Assembly: GCA_018296165.2 (NCBI GenBank)
Contig: JACKQL020000050.1
Location: forward strand, 327,639-391,638
DNA from: Termitomyces sp. T153
Lineage: Eukaryota > Basidiomycota > Agaricomycetes > Agaricales > Lyophyllaceae
DNA: 64,000 nucleotides
Direction of reading: 5' to 3'
Every line of letters starts with the position of its first letter. Position 1 is the stretch's first letter. Position numbers and translations under genes: made by a program. Shown here one piece after another: positions 34,480 through 46,182 of the stretch. The notes under the pieces were generated by a model. That model was not told where the DNA came from. It saw nothing but the letters and a program-made list of their open reading frames with translations, and did not search any database.

Positions 34480-35290
34480 CATCGGCTGCTTTTGTGGGCG
34501 TTTTGATGTTTCAAAGTCACCTTCCTACGGCCGAAATAAAATATCCTTACAGAAGAATGATTGAACACAATATGAGGGCGCGTTGCGCCGTTCAACGCCG
34601 CAACTGTGATCGCTTGCCCGACCTGGAAATATTGCTTGTAGTGCCTGTCCTCGTTTATGTATATGCACATTTACTATGTATGACGATTAAACTATGGTCA
34701 TTGATACAAGATGATTTTCGGACAAGCCTATCATATGTCGTATAGCAACCGTAGAGAGCTTCCCACAGCGAGCGAAACACCAGAGAAACGCAAGGAATCT
34801 GTCCTCTTCCTTCCAGCCACGGTTATCCGGTGCATGTCCTCGTATCGCCTTGCGGACGCTTTATCGCTTCACTTATAATCTAAGCAATAGTGTAAGAGAA
34901 ACTTGGCGAGTGAAACACGAGAGCATACCAACCCATGGAGAATAAGCCAGGCTCAATAATCCTTCTTCATCTGATCTCATCTTACTCCAAATCTTAATGC
35001 CTTCAACTTCCACTTCTTTAGAATAATCAAAGCCTTTCTCCTTAACCTAAGACCGTGTGGACGCTCTACTGACGTCTATGTAATTCTGTAGATGCTCGGT
35101 GCTGATAAGATGCCACATATTTCTGTCATCCTCACTATCGGTTTCATCGTCGCTGTTGATTTCTTCATCACTATCGTTGGTCTTGTAATTCGATCATCTT
35201 GCTTCGTCATAATTTTGGACGATATCCCGGACTGTCAAGAGAAGTATGCTCCAAGGATAATGGATAGTACCGTCAAGGGCTAGTGGTTTA
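34480..35290 (-). pseudogene. duplicated unknown unit, copy A
   Basis: Copy A of a direct duplication; copy B lies about 1.37 kb to the right. The best coding signal is on the minus strand at about 35200-35090, reading NYKTNDSDEEINSDDETDSE, a strongly acidic stretch. At about 34995-34900 it reads MRSDEEGLLSLAYSPWVGML followed by SCFTRQVS. A TAG stop sits between the two blocks, unless a short intron removes it. Both blocks recur in copy B, so protein-level conservation is likely. No family is recognised. Confidence 0.45.
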
Positions 35291-35884
35291 TTGTGGGAGT
35301 AGTGGTCATAAGCTGACATGAAGACTATTTAGCGAGTGATACCTGACAAGGATTGGTGGTCATAATTCAGACAAGGACATAAGGGGGAACTCACAGTCCG
35401 CGCGAAGTGATTGTACAACTGTGAATGATGCTAGGCCAAAACTGGTTGATTATTTTTGCAAAACTTTAAAAGCGGATCCGAGAAGCTTTGAGAAAATGTA
35501 GCTGGGATGAATCAGACACAGCGTATTTGAACTTGAAGGCAACACTAGCGACGACGAGAAATCATGAGGTGGAGGCACATATGATATATTGTACGCATCA
35601 AATGCATCAGATGTTGATCAGGGATCTGGCATCCCTGTTGACAAGGCAACCTTGTTGGTTCGATCAACTTGACCAAAGAGCAGATACCTTCGGACGAACA
35701 TGTGTAAGTGCCTGCAAGGATATCAAATAGATAACGACTCCTGCCCGAGACCAGGACATCACAAAAATCCAAGGTCATAGAGAGAAGGATTAACGAACAG
35801 TCGAAGAAGAATGGTTGAGTTATCTGATGGGCAGTCATAGTCTAGCCTTTTTAACATTCGCATCGGTCAACAAAAAATCAACCC
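35291..35884. other. spacer between the two duplicated units
   Basis: Short frames in both directions, none convincing. It may be part of the duplicated unit that was not retained in both copies. Confidence 0.4.
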
Positions 35885-36650
35885 ACATTATTGACTGCTC
35901 TTGTGGGCGTTTTAATGTTTCAAACCTCCGTACTGCCCGAGTTTGTTGCACTGGAAGAATGCGAGGCTACACATTGTGAGGGCACAAACTGTATCGACTC
36001 CCTGGTCGTTGACCATGATCGGTGGAAATATCGTTGTAGTGCTACAACTCCTGTACTCAACTATGTGCGCATGCAAAGTGACAATCGACCCGTGGCCATT
36101 TCTACATACATTTTGGGCCAGCCTCATATGACAACCGTGAAAAGTTTCCACAGCGAGCGAGTAAGCAGAGAAACGCAAGTAATTTGTCCTCTTCCTTCCA
36201 ACCCCAGTCATCAGGTGTTGCGACGCTTTGTCGCTTCCGCTATACTCTAAAGAACAGTGTGTGAGAAACTTGGCGAGTGAAACACGAGAGCATACCAAGC
36301 CATGAAAAACGAGCCAGGCGAAATAATCCTTCTTCGTCTGATCTCGTCTTACTTCAACTTCCGCTTCTTTAGATTAATCAAGGCCTTTTTCTCTAGAGTA
36401 CGACCGTGTCCGTGCTCTCCTGATGTCGATGTTATACTGTAGACTTTCGATACAGATCAGATCCCGAGTATTTCTGTCATCTTGGCTATCGATTTCATCG
36501 TCGCTATTGATTTCGTCATCACTATCGTTGGTCTTGAAACTCAACCTTCTTGCTTCGTAGTAATTTTAAGTCATATTCTGGGCCATCAACAACAGTCCCC
36601 GCGTGGAGGGCAAGTTGTTACGATTGTGAATGATGCTACGCAAGAGCTGA
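35885..36650 (-). pseudogene. duplicated unknown unit, copy B
   Basis: Aligns with copy A over its length: TGTGGGCGTTTTAATGTTTC at 35900 against TGTGGGCGTTTTGATGTTTC at 34493; GAGAAACTTGGCGAGTGAAA at 36263 against 34898; and the ATTTCATCGTCGCTATTGAT block at 36491 against 35144. On the minus strand the acidic block reads KTNDSDDEINSDDEIDSQDD. The second block survives as RSDEEGLFRLARFSWLGMLS in a shifted frame, so at least one copy is disrupted. No family is recognised. Confidence 0.45.
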
Positions 36651-37173
36651 AGAGTAGAGCAAATCTGACAAAGCTTTGAGCTTCAAATTCGTAGACGTCC
36701 TTGAGTGACAATGAGACGTCCAGTCATGATGCATGATGAACCAGACACACCGTACAAACTTGAAGCAATCACAACCTGAGGTCCATCTGTACTTACATCA
36801 ACCGCATCGTTTGTTAGTCTAGACCGGTGCCTCCCGATTCCTCCACGGAGCGGAGACAATTTATACTTAATCGACACTTGCTCATTATAATGAATGGTTA
36901 CGAGTCTATGACAAGTCATCCGAAAGGTCATCCGAATCTTTCGGATCTTTTGACTGTTGCACAGTTTATACTAGTAATGTCCTACCAGACACTTCTTCTG
37001 TCTATCGTTCCATCCAACTCTAGGCCCCTACCAGATTCTTCTGTCAATAGGTCCAACTCTGACCAACAGTACGCCACAGGACTGCTCCAGATGTTCAAAT
37101 GATGTAGTTATATTTGCCGACATGTGTGCTCACAAGCTAAAATTGTCTCAATTGTCAGAGGAACAAACAAAGA
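36651..37173. other. intergenic, no gene seen
   Basis: Lies between copy B and the 3' end of VPS34. Short frames only. It probably includes the VPS34 3' untranslated region. Confidence 0.5.
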
Positions 37174-40100
37174 TCAACTGCGCCAGTACTGTGCTAGATC
37201 GTGTATCCGATCAAGGACTACTGTGATATACGACGTCTCATTCAATAACGCCTCAAAATGCTTGATGGCCTCTTCTTCCGTCAGGTCTAGTCTGAACTTC
37301 TCCTGAATCTGCTCATGCACATCACGATGCTTGATATCCGGGATGTTGGCCTCCACCATCAAAGCAACAAGATTCAGTATGAGATTGGCGCTCTTCCGCA
37401 AAATGCTGAACGCCGTAAAGCAAAAGTTCTTGAAGCGTGCATAGTGAGGTGACTGTGCGCCACCCATGCCGTCGACCATCTCCTTGCACACCTTGACAGG
37501 TGGCGGAAACGGCTTCGGATCACGCCCAAGTATATAACCAAAGTCAACTAGAGAAATCTATCAGCCAAAGCAAAATGTGAAATACAAGAATGTCACCATG
37601 GAAGAAATGACCTATCAAAAGCAATCAAACAATGTATTCCCAGAGCGTTCAACAAGACTCACCATCCGGAGCAACCAGTAGATTATCGAGATGTCGGTCT
37701 CCAACGCCCAATAGGTATGTCACAACACAATAACCAGCTAAAAAGGGAGAGGAAGTTCGTTACCATCCTTCAAGCCTACGGACGAAGCAGGTACGTACCA
37801 CAGCTTCTTACAAAAGTGTCAATCACTGCCGGCTCAACACCCGACGTCCCAACACTCCCCTCATCAGGATTATTCACCCTCAAATAATTCAACAAATTCC
37901 CATGTTCGCTGACAATCGCCGCAATCGTCTTGCTCGGTATAAATTGCACCATACCCTGTAGTGGCCCTGTCGCCAAAACATGATATGGGCTTAACTTTAG
38001 ATCCAGATTCTCTTTCCTCAACAACCGATCCATCAGCGTAAAAAGCTGGATCACAAGCTGATCCTGACGCATGTCGTCACCGTCCTTGAAAATGACAGGA
38101 TACTCCGTTCCGTCTGTGCATTGAAAGTACAGTAATAAAGGGAAAAGATTGGATTTGAAGACGGATGACTTCTCTGCGATAATACCGGTGACCTCGAGGC
38201 GTGCGTTGAGAGGAAGCGGAAGGGGAGGTATAGATGCAAGGCCATTCTTCGAATCCGAGATGATGGAGCGCAGCTTTTCTATCTTCTTCGGCCGCGGGTC
38301 TTTAGATGTGCGAATCTCGCGCGCACGTTTGGAGAGCATGTCGACGAGGAGACCTTGTCTTCGCATAAGCTCGCGCCTTTCTGACCCATTAGGAGACTAT
38401 CAAGTGCCAAGATAGATTGAAGAATTGTATTAGAAGTGATCAAAGGGACGACATACCTCGAGAATCTTATTCATGAACTTGAACACGACTCGCCCATACA
38501 TCTTCGCCATCACCCGATCCTCCAGTGCCACCTCAACCATAAGGTACCAATACAATCTGTTCCCAAGTATCGAGTTTGCTACTCCTCTCGTAATCAAGAA
38601 ATCACTCAGCCCACTATCATCATATGATATCGCACTCGTCGTCGCCCGTGCCGATCTCTGTTCGCTCGCCGCACTCTCAAACTTCAACGCTTGCACGAGC
38701 TGCAAGAGGTAAAGCAATAGATCCTATGCCCTTCGCAGTCAGAACACATAGCACAACATAAGAGATAAGAACGTACGTCATCATCAGCCCTCATCAACTG
38801 CTTTACCGCAAACGCCCTGACCCTTGAATCCACTGTACCAGGTCCCAGAAGCTCAAGTGCATCGTCCGTATCAATCTCTGTCCACTGCGGCAACAACTCT
38901 TCCACAGCCTGTTTCACCTCTGATGAGTCTCTCCACGTCACCGACTTCAAAAACTTCGTCAGACCACGTTTATCCCGTGCGAGATAGAACCGGAACATCC
39001 AGATGAGGTCTTTCTCCTCTGATGTTAGTGGTTGGCTCGGAGAATAGTTGAGTATTTCCTAGGAGAAGGGTATACGGGTGTCAGAGTTGGTGACAACACG
39101 GAAGAATGGGCGTACCCCGAGCTCATCCCGTATCTTCGCGTTCGGCTTTAATTCCCGGTCGTAAGGGCCACTGCGATGACTTCGTACAAGTCGACGGTGC
39201 TTGTCCTCTACAGGATTCTCGCGACTCGAGTCGGGGTCGTTAACGCTCCACAAATTAGAATCGGGGCCAAATACGGATGTCATCGACACTGTAACAGGGC
39301 TCTGCGATGTTGAGGGTACGATCGGTGGTGTATATATCTGTGGTTGGTGGGACTCCTAGAAGCTCGTTAGAAGTGTGCATAGACTGATATCCCGAACCGG
39401 AATTGAACGCATACGGGCTCGTTGAAAACAACTGGGAAATCGAATCGCGGTAAGTCAATGTAAAGAAAAAGATTATCCGTTTTCTCCATCTCAGCCTATG
39501 GGTGATTAGCAGAAGATCTCGAACAAAGTACAACGCGCAACTCACAGCATGTATCTCTTCAATTTTGCGGAAGGTCATCATGTCTAACCACTCGGACTTT
39601 GGTAGATCGCCACGTTGGTGTTTCTTGACAAGCTGTAGGAAGATGAGCGACAATGTGAAACCTTGACGAGAGTTAGTCAAATTACCTTTTCTAACCGACC
39701 CATCTCATCTCTCGTCTCAAGCTTGCTTGGCGTCGTCGTTTCTACCGAGCCATCCGCTTCGACCCCAGGCCACAGCAACAATCGATGTTTTCCGCGTCGC
39801 AATGTCCTTTCGACATGTAATCAGCAGAGTGAGTCCATCATAAGAATGATCATACCATCTCTTGCCAAACAGACGAAAGGTCGAACCACCGACTGGTGCG
39901 GCAACCCGTGGGCCAGCAATATCCCAGACCGTGAAAGTGATATGAGAGTTCAGTGGAAGATCGCAGTACCGAATTGGAAAAGTAATCCACTCGTTCCACC
40001 TACAAAGCCGCCATTAGTCTTGGAACAGAATGTCATGCTGCCACACGCACGTGTAGTTGTTTTTGAACGCCTTAAACGACGTTCGGAACGGTATCGTAAG

Positions 40101-40415
40101 TGGCTTGTTGTCGGCGACGAGCTGGCAGGTGATATAGAGATCTGAAAGTATTCTTGAGCCGAGAGTTATTGCAAAACTTGCACCGATGGGTCGAAGGAAC
40201 ACGTACGATGATTGTGCACCGTGGAAACGGAGCTCGGGCTGCTCCAAGAGCTCGGTATAGGTTCTTGAGCTCCTCTTACCCTCGAGAGAAGATCTACCTT
40301 GCCATGAGCTTATCTTCCGAAGTTCAAAGAGACAAACGGACATTCGGAGGGTAACTGGGAGTTTCAGGTCCGAGAGTCTAGCAAACGTGAAGTCGTCGCG
40401 GTTATCCTTGTCCAT
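37174..40415 (-). CDS. VPS34: VPS34 class III phosphatidylinositol 3-kinase
   Basis: Makes PI3P from phosphatidylinositol on endosomes and autophagosomes, normally with the VPS15 kinase. The start ATG at 40415 opens [20 protein letters not shown], then an N-terminal C2 domain ([25 protein letters not shown] region). The helical accessory domain spans about 39.3-38.4 kb ([51 protein letters not shown]). The kinase follows: [36 protein letters not shown], catalytic loop [19 protein letters not shown], then [17 protein letters not shown]. It ends with the conserved tail [13 protein letters not shown]...HDLAQYWRS. Multiple small introns are present, including two that isolate a 15-base exon at 37597-37611. 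It diverges from PRE4 with 166 bp between starts. All catalytic motifs are intact. Not every internal splice site was resolved. Confidence 0.95.
37597..37611 (-). other. VPS34: 15-nt microexon of VPS34
   Basis: The exon before it ends at 37663 in the codon pair GAT-G (Asp and the first base of Gly). The microexon GTCATTTCTTCCATG supplies GT-CAT-TTC-TTC-CAT-G, and the next exon starts at 37547 with TT-GAC-TTT. The spliced protein reads DGHFFHVDFG, which matches the metal-binding region of VPS34 kinases. Both flanking introns have GT...AG ends. Without this exon the kinase would lose four residues before the DFG motif. Confidence 0.85.
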
Positions 40416-40581
40416 ATCCGTAGAGCCTTAGAGGATTGCGCAACAAAACGTCCGGGCGAGCTTCGGGGTTGTAATGCAGCAGCGTCTCTTCGAGATGCCA
40501 CATTCGGCAATGGACTGCTTATGTCAGCGATACGCGTCCCTTTGCTTGCGCGTCGACTCTGAAGACTTGAATTCGACCATC
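40416..40581. promoter_or_regulatory. bidirectional promoter VPS34 / PRE4
   Basis: Only 166 bases separate the two start codons, so both genes must initiate from this interval or from untranslated regions that overlap it. No TATA box is evident. An ACGCGT hexamer occurs near 40532. I cannot tell which motifs matter. Confidence 0.6.
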
Positions 40582-41589
40582 ATGGACCACTTTCCTACAA
40601 ATTGGGGCAGGCCGGTCAGTATTTCTCTAATGACCCATTCAATACTCTTTTTGATGCTCACCTTAGAGACACGATGGTTTCGATGCCTATGGCACATATC
40701 CTATTCACCAGCGGCCGAATAATACACCAAAGGATGCCTTCTCTGCTGGGATTCAACGCACACAGTTCGTGAATCTGTTATATATTGTTATCAAACTTAG
40801 CAATGGGGTATAGACAACCCATTGTAACAGGAACGAGCGTGCTCGCAATCAAGTACAAGGACGGAATTATGATGGCAGCAGACAACCTCGGTAAGCCTAT
40901 TCCAATAGCTTCCTTCATATGCTACTAACATAACACCCCACAAACAACAGCCTCGTATGGATCCCTGGCACGCTTCAAGGACATCCAACGTCTCCAACCT
41001 GTGGGTGCTCATACCGTAATCGGCGCAGGAGGCGATATGTCGGACTTCCAATACATCCAACGTCTACTCGACGCACTTATCATCGACGAATTCACTGCAC
41101 AGGATGAACACAACCTTGGACCTGCTGAGATCCACAATTACCTCTCACAAGTTATGTATTCACGTCGCTCCAAGATGAACCCTCTCTGGAACGCTATCCT
41201 CGTCGGCGGCGTCAAAGACGGCAAGCGCTTCCTCTCGTTCGTCGATCTACTAGGTACAACGTACTCCGCGTCGACCCTCGCGACCGGGTATGGAGCGCAC
41301 ATCGCACAGCCACTCCTGCGGACGGCGGTGGAAGGCAAAGAGGATGACCTTACAGAGGAGGATGCTATCAAGATCCTTGAGCAAAGTATGAGAGTGCTTT
41401 ATTACCGCGATGCACGGAGTATCGATAAAGTATGCATCTCTTCTTCCTTGTCTCTTGATGCTCACAAAAGTCTAGTACCAAATCGCGAAAGTCACCGCGG
41501 AGGGCGTCACGGTTTCGGAATCTAAGCGTCTGGAGACGTCGTGGTCATTCGCAGAGGGCATCAGAGGGTACGGAGCTCAAACTCAATAA
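40582..41589 (+). CDS. PRE4: 20S proteasome subunit beta-7 (PSMB4/Pre4)
   Basis: A non-catalytic beta-ring subunit of the 20S proteasome. Five exons join in frame: 40582-40614, 40667-40764, 40814-40890, 40951-41429 and 41476-41589, giving 266 aa, normal for beta-7. The spliced start is MDHFPTNWGRP followed by RHDGFDAYGTYPIHQRPNN. The mature core begins near TQQPIVTGTSVLAIKYKDG, then MMAADNLASYGSLARFKDIQ, MYSRRSKMNPLWNAILVGG, LATGYGAHIAQPLLR and MRVLYYRDARSIDK. The end SWSFAEGIRGYGAQTQ fits the tail that reaches across the beta-ring interface. Thr is not at a processed N-terminus with Lys33 in place, as expected for this non-catalytic subunit. The short first exon was chosen because the family begins with MxHFPxxWGRP-like residues. 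Shares a 166-bp promoter with VPS34. Confidence 0.95.
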
Positions 41590-42041
41590 CTGTAGGTTCT
41601 ACTTGTATATTATTTCGCATCGCATGAAGTGCAGGCCTCTTACGACTATGATCATGATCATGGGCCGTAGAAATAATCGGGCGCTGTCATCACACAAGTA
41701 ACATCTATAGCCCTGTAAGGCCAGCTGTCTGCGTTGGACTTTTGTCAATGTGAGGAATTTTGCGAATGTACCCGTAAGAGAAAATGTACGGTGAGAAAAT
41801 GCGGATGTTCTTAGGTAATTTGTTGTCGCGCATGGTGTGGGAAATCAGGGAAGTCTACATTAATTCGTCGAATTTATCATCTACACATGAAAAAGGAAGC
41901 CCCTAATAACAAGTTACAGGGCATACAGCGGTATGGAAGGTATGCTCACATCGTGCGCAAACTTCGCGAGTACTGATAAGAACGGCAAAATTCGGTAAAA
42001 TTCCTTGCGTAAAGCGTAGAATAATCCAATTCAATATATAG
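41590..42041. other. convergent 3' region between PRE4 and eIF4B
   Basis: PRE4 and the eIF4B gene end toward each other here. No coding or repeat signal seen. The interval should hold both 3' untranslated regions. Confidence 0.6.
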
Positions 42042-43882
42042 CTAGACCTCCACCTCTGCAATCTTCTCTGCAACTTTGTCTACCTGATCATTCTCTTTCT
42101 CCTGCTTGGTCGGGACTTCTTCCCTCTTAGCAGCCGCAGCGTTTGCAAAACTGAGCGTCGGCCTCACGGTCGGAGCTAGCGACCTAGGTGCGGTTTTTGG
42201 TGATGCCATATTGGCAGAGCCAGCGGGAGCATTAGCGCCTGCGCTAGGTGGGGTACTAGTGAGCGGTACCCGCTCAGAGGCCTGACGCGAATTAGTGCGA
42301 GACATGGAGACGCGTTCTTTAACAGTCTCCCGTTCTTTTTCAAGACGTTCAGTGATCTCCTTATCTTTATTGGCCACGTCAACGGGGCGTGCGGCGCCGA
42401 AAGGGCTAGCACGAGCATTGGAGGAGGTGGGAGTTGGTCCCATTTTTGGAGAAGAAAGAGGACTTTGAGCGGCGGAGGGCGTGCCCGATCGAGGGAGGAG
42501 CTCGAGCTTTCTGCGGCTCAACTGAGGAGTTGGTGGTGTTGAGCTAGCCGCTGAGAAAACGTGAGCTGGTTTTCAGTTGGAAAGATTTATGAACATACGT
42601 GAGATACTGGACTTTCGGGCTCGCCAGTCGACCTCATCTGCATGTGAATCTTTCGGCGGGCCCATGTCCCCTTTACCACGAAGGCTTCCAAACCTCTCTT
42701 CGGGAGCACCGGGTGCCGGTGCAAACTTGCTGCCTCTGATCCACGTTTCAGCTTGATCCACAGAACCAGACTGGCCTTCTGGTGTAGAGAATCCGGATCT
42801 GCGTCGGGGGGGCGCAAATTCGTCAGGAACAGCCGGTCGAGAAGGACGGCTGGAGCGCCATTCGCTGGCGCCTTCTGCTACGCTGGGCAGACGCTCGCGG
42901 TCACCCGACGAGGGTCCGTCATAGCGACGGCGAGAATCACGAGGGTGATCCGGAAGCGGGCCTTCGCGTCTCCAGGGATTGTCAAACTTGGAGTCGTCCT
43001 CGACCCCACCTCCGCCTCCGCGATCTCCGAATCCGCTGCGTTCCTTGGCTGTAAACAGGTAAACAGTTCAAGACTGGTAAGTGGGTATACCCGTAGATAC
43101 TCACGAGGTTCTGCAACGCTGACTCGAATGGTTCTGCCAGAGAAAGTCTGTAGAGACTATAAGGCGTAACATTGGCATTCAGATAATGTATACTCACCGA
43201 GCCGCTTTTCGAGATTGCCTCTTTTAATCCATCCAAATCTTCAAATTCTACGTAGCCGAAGCCCTTGGGTTTATCTTCACGATCCCTGATAATTTTTACA
43301 GACTTTGCCTGCGCCACGTCAAAGGTGGATCAAGTGGATAGAGTACAAAACGCACTTTTAATGGAGCAAAGAATTCCTCTAACTCGGTTTCAGTGAGATC
43401 GAAGGCGAGATTGCCAATGAAGGCGGTATAGGGAGGATTGGTGGGTAACGGGATATCATCCCTAGGCGGGGCGGCAGCTCTATCAGCTAAAGACGTGTCA
43501 AGAAGCAAAATTATCGAAAACTAGAATAAGCTCACGTCGGGTGGACAGGTAGTCGTCCCGTCGGCCGTAACGATCGCCAGGACGTCCTTGATCGTCCTCA
43601 TTACGTGCGGCGGCTATTGCTTGGTTTGAGACTGAAACCCAAGTGCAAATCATTGCCACCTACGAGCATTGGGAAGCGAGTCCATCTCGTCCGCCCATGA
43701 TCCCAGCGCTGTACGCAAAAACGCCAGGCTCAATGAAAATGCTGGGCACGACACACGATCAGATACTCACCGCTGTCCCCTAGGAACTCATTCAGGGAAA
43801 TTTTCTTTGCTTTCTTTGGAGCTGCATGAAAAATGGGTTAGAGAAATCACCGGGTATAAAATTCAAAGGTGACCGTACGCAT
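42042..43882 (-). CDS. TIF3: translation initiation factor eIF4B
   Basis: RNA-binding cofactor that stimulates the eIF4A helicase during mRNA scanning. The first coding exon is only four bases (ATGC, 43882-43879). The next starts at 43821, giving MPPKKAKKISLNEFLGDS, a conserved N-terminus of eIF4B. The single RRM lies at about 43.45-43.12 kb: PYTAFIGNLAFDLTETELEE (RNP2 side) and KIIRDREDKPKGFGYVEFED (RNP1), then GRTIRVSVAEP. Next come Arg/Gly/Asp-rich segments and PSVAEGASEWRSSRPSRP with repeats of the E-W-R-S type, then SGSVDQAETWIRGSKFAPAP. The tail is rich in Ser, Pro, Ala and Lys and ends DKVAEKIAEVEV at 42042. Several short introns are present. The low-complexity C-terminus is typical and fast-evolving. 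Confidence 0.9.
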
Positions 43883-43998
43883 TTGTGATGTGCTTGAAAT
43901 TTCGTCCAACTGCAATTTGTCAGTCACTGACCGCACCACGGAATTCTCCGAACAGTAAGTAACAGCGATATATACTTCAAAAAGTCAAAAGTACCATT

Positions 43999-44099
43999 GC
44001 CTTCTTGGCTCAGTTGGCTAGAGCGCAGGTCTCATAGAAATATGATGTGGTCTTCGCCATTTAATCCTGAGGTCGCAAGTTCGAGCCTTGCAGAGGGCA
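43999..44099 (+). tRNA. tRNA-Met (CAU), intron-containing
   Basis: The acceptor stem GCCTTCT pairs with AGAGGGC (one G-U) and is followed by A. The D-arm GCTC...GAGC is present. The anticodon loop CTCATA carries CAT, then an intron of about 27 bases (44037-44063), then the 3' half starting ATCCTG. The T-arm is GCAAG-TTCGAGC-CTTGC. Anticodon stem CAGG/CCTG pairs, with one T-T mismatch next to the loop. It is an elongator type: the T-loop begins TTCGA rather than the initiator-specific form. It lies 116 bp upstream of the eIF4B start in the opposite direction. The exact intron edges could shift by one base. Confidence 0.88.
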
Positions 44100-44317
44100 T
44101 AGGCTTTGTCTTTTTTTCTCTCGGTGGCTTACGCAATATGGAAGTTGTTTTGATGTACATCATATCTATAAGCGACGATACACATACTGACAGCTCGCGG
44201 GATGGCCGCCACTGGATTCTCTTCCAAGTCTGTTACCCCCAAAATTAGATTTACAATCATGATGAAATGACAGTGATATCAACGTTTAACTCTAGGTGCG
44301 ATGTTACCTAACTACGA
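44100..44317. other. short intergenic region
   Basis: No gene seen between the tRNA and the 3' end of the first methyltransferase pseudogene. Confidence 0.5.
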
Positions 44318-45501
44318 CTACTTCCTCTGCGACCACGTCATGGTCTCCAGCTTCCCGAATCATTGCTTCCGTTACCTCTGTAGTCAAACCAGCTGCAATT
44401 AGCTCAGGATCAAGCCCTTTGGCTACTCTCCGCAGAGGCGAGTACCCATACACGACTCATCGACCGGATGCAAGGAGATATCGAAGTCTCAGCCTTCCAG
44501 CATTACTCGCGCGATGATCATTACCGGTGTCTTTGCCGCTGAGGGGGTACTTGAGTCTAACGCATTGACTTCGCTTTTGAAGAGGTTCAACGATGATTAA
44601 AATGAACCCGAAAAAGTTCTGGAAGAAACTTACCAAAAGCTTTTCGACTTTCGGAGACCGAGCCAAGGGATGATCCAGCGAAAGTATCAACATTCCTGGA
44701 CGACATGTATCTGAGATTGGATTCGTTGAATACCTTTAAGAAAGGTCCTAGGCCGCGAGGTCCATCTCGATAAAGAATTGCCGATGTCTTCGATCCGAAG
44801 CCATCCTCGAGGCTTCGAATACGATATGAGATGGTCGAGGACACTCTTCCAATTGCGAAGCTATAGAAATGGTGTAAGATAAGGCCGCAGTTGACGACAA
44901 AAACGCCATACATGTACAAAGACGAAGCGAACATGCACATTATTAAAGCTTCCTAGCTTGAACGGCAGCGGTTCAGTGGCGTTGAGCTGTAGGAATTGAA
45001 TATTTGGTAGTAGGCGCCGCGGGGGTATGGGAGATATGTCAACTGCAATCACGGTGGCTTTAGGGTATATCTTTGCGGCCTGAATGGCCCTTTGTAGAAC
45101 GTTGATTCGGAGAAGCACGGGCATTCAAGCTGGCGTACATGCCAAGCGCCACTACCACAACTACAATAGGCCAGCGTTGGTGAGCTTGTGATGGTCACGA
45201 TTTCACGTTCTTCACCCTATTTCGAGAATTTTGTTCACGTCTCAAATAGTTAGGTCCAAGGAAAGCTTATGACCCAGGTAAGTATTGACTCCATTATGCA
45301 TTTCATTTAATCTTGGAAACATTGAGTAGGTCCAGAACGCACCACTATTGTGACCGAGGTCAAACCCACCTATCCCACAAGGGTATCATTCTGAATGCGG
45401 GTTAGCTAAACACAAAAAGATAGTAAGGAGCGGGATGACGCACGGGAAAAATATGGACCATCTATTTTGTGGAACGCACGCATTTCATTGATGGACACCA
45501 T
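44318..45501 (-). pseudogene. SAM-dependent methyltransferase, copy 1 (broken)
   Basis: Same exon plan as the intact copies. The start MVSINEMRAFHKIDGPYFSR lies at 45501. The SAM-binding motif is split by an intron and reads KILEIG then CGSGAW, followed by AIQAAKIYPKATVIAVDISP and FLQLNATEPLPFKLGSFNNV. An in-frame TGA precedes the motif (LDLTI-stop-DVNKILEIG, near 45235). A TAG also interrupts the QNDTLVG segment. The C-terminal region before the final WSQRK stop (44318-44320) is shortened and frameshifted. SAM-pocket residues are otherwise preserved, so the loss looks recent. Confidence 0.7.
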
Positions 45502-46182
45502 GGTAGGGAGGTTAGGGAGATTTATATGACTGAACTCATCCAGCCTTTATGTTATACATGATTTAATTTCACCTTCGTTTGGACATCATGAAACAGCCTC
45601 AAGAAACATTACAGTTGTCTCCTGAGAACGATAGGTTTCATCCAGATGGCGTTATCCGTTCAAGTGATTACCCGTAGCACTTCTGAGTTCAGCACCATAC
45701 AGCCTTCCTCAAAATAGCTGTCTTGTGTGAGTTGGGTGTGAATCGTGACTCAGTGGTCTCACACTTTCACGTAGACTCCGAGGATTACAGACTCGTCATT
45801 TCGGAAAAGAGACGCAAAATCATCGGTGTTTCATGGATGTTCCAATATTAGGCGCATCCATAAATGGCTTTCCTCCTCATGTGGCTCAATGTGCAGCTTT
45901 AGACTTCTCTATGGTCTTCCCAGCCATTTGTTCTCTTGGCTTGATACACCTTTCTTTGGTGTCCTTGATTGCGGGAAAGCGACTTAAATATTGCACAGTC
46001 CGCGAACGTGGCCTTCCATAATCAATCAAGGTCCACGAAAAGCCTCACAGACTAATTGCATATAGATAATATGGCGTGGACCACGGGCATAAGAGTGACA
46101 TCAGGAACGGGAATAATATGCGTGACGTTCGTGAACGGTTAATGACAACGGCAGTAAGGTGATGACAAACATTCGACATAGC
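45502..46182. other. spacer between methyltransferase copies 1 and 2
   Basis: No convincing coding sequence. By analogy with the other units it should hold the promoter of copy 1 and the 3' region of copy 2. Confidence 0.45.

Noticed and set aside
40803..40890. ATG at 40803 (MGYRQPIVTGTSV) as the start of PRE4
   Set aside because: Splicing 40764 to 40814 removes it and gives IQRTQQPIVTGTS in frame with upstream exons typical of beta-7.
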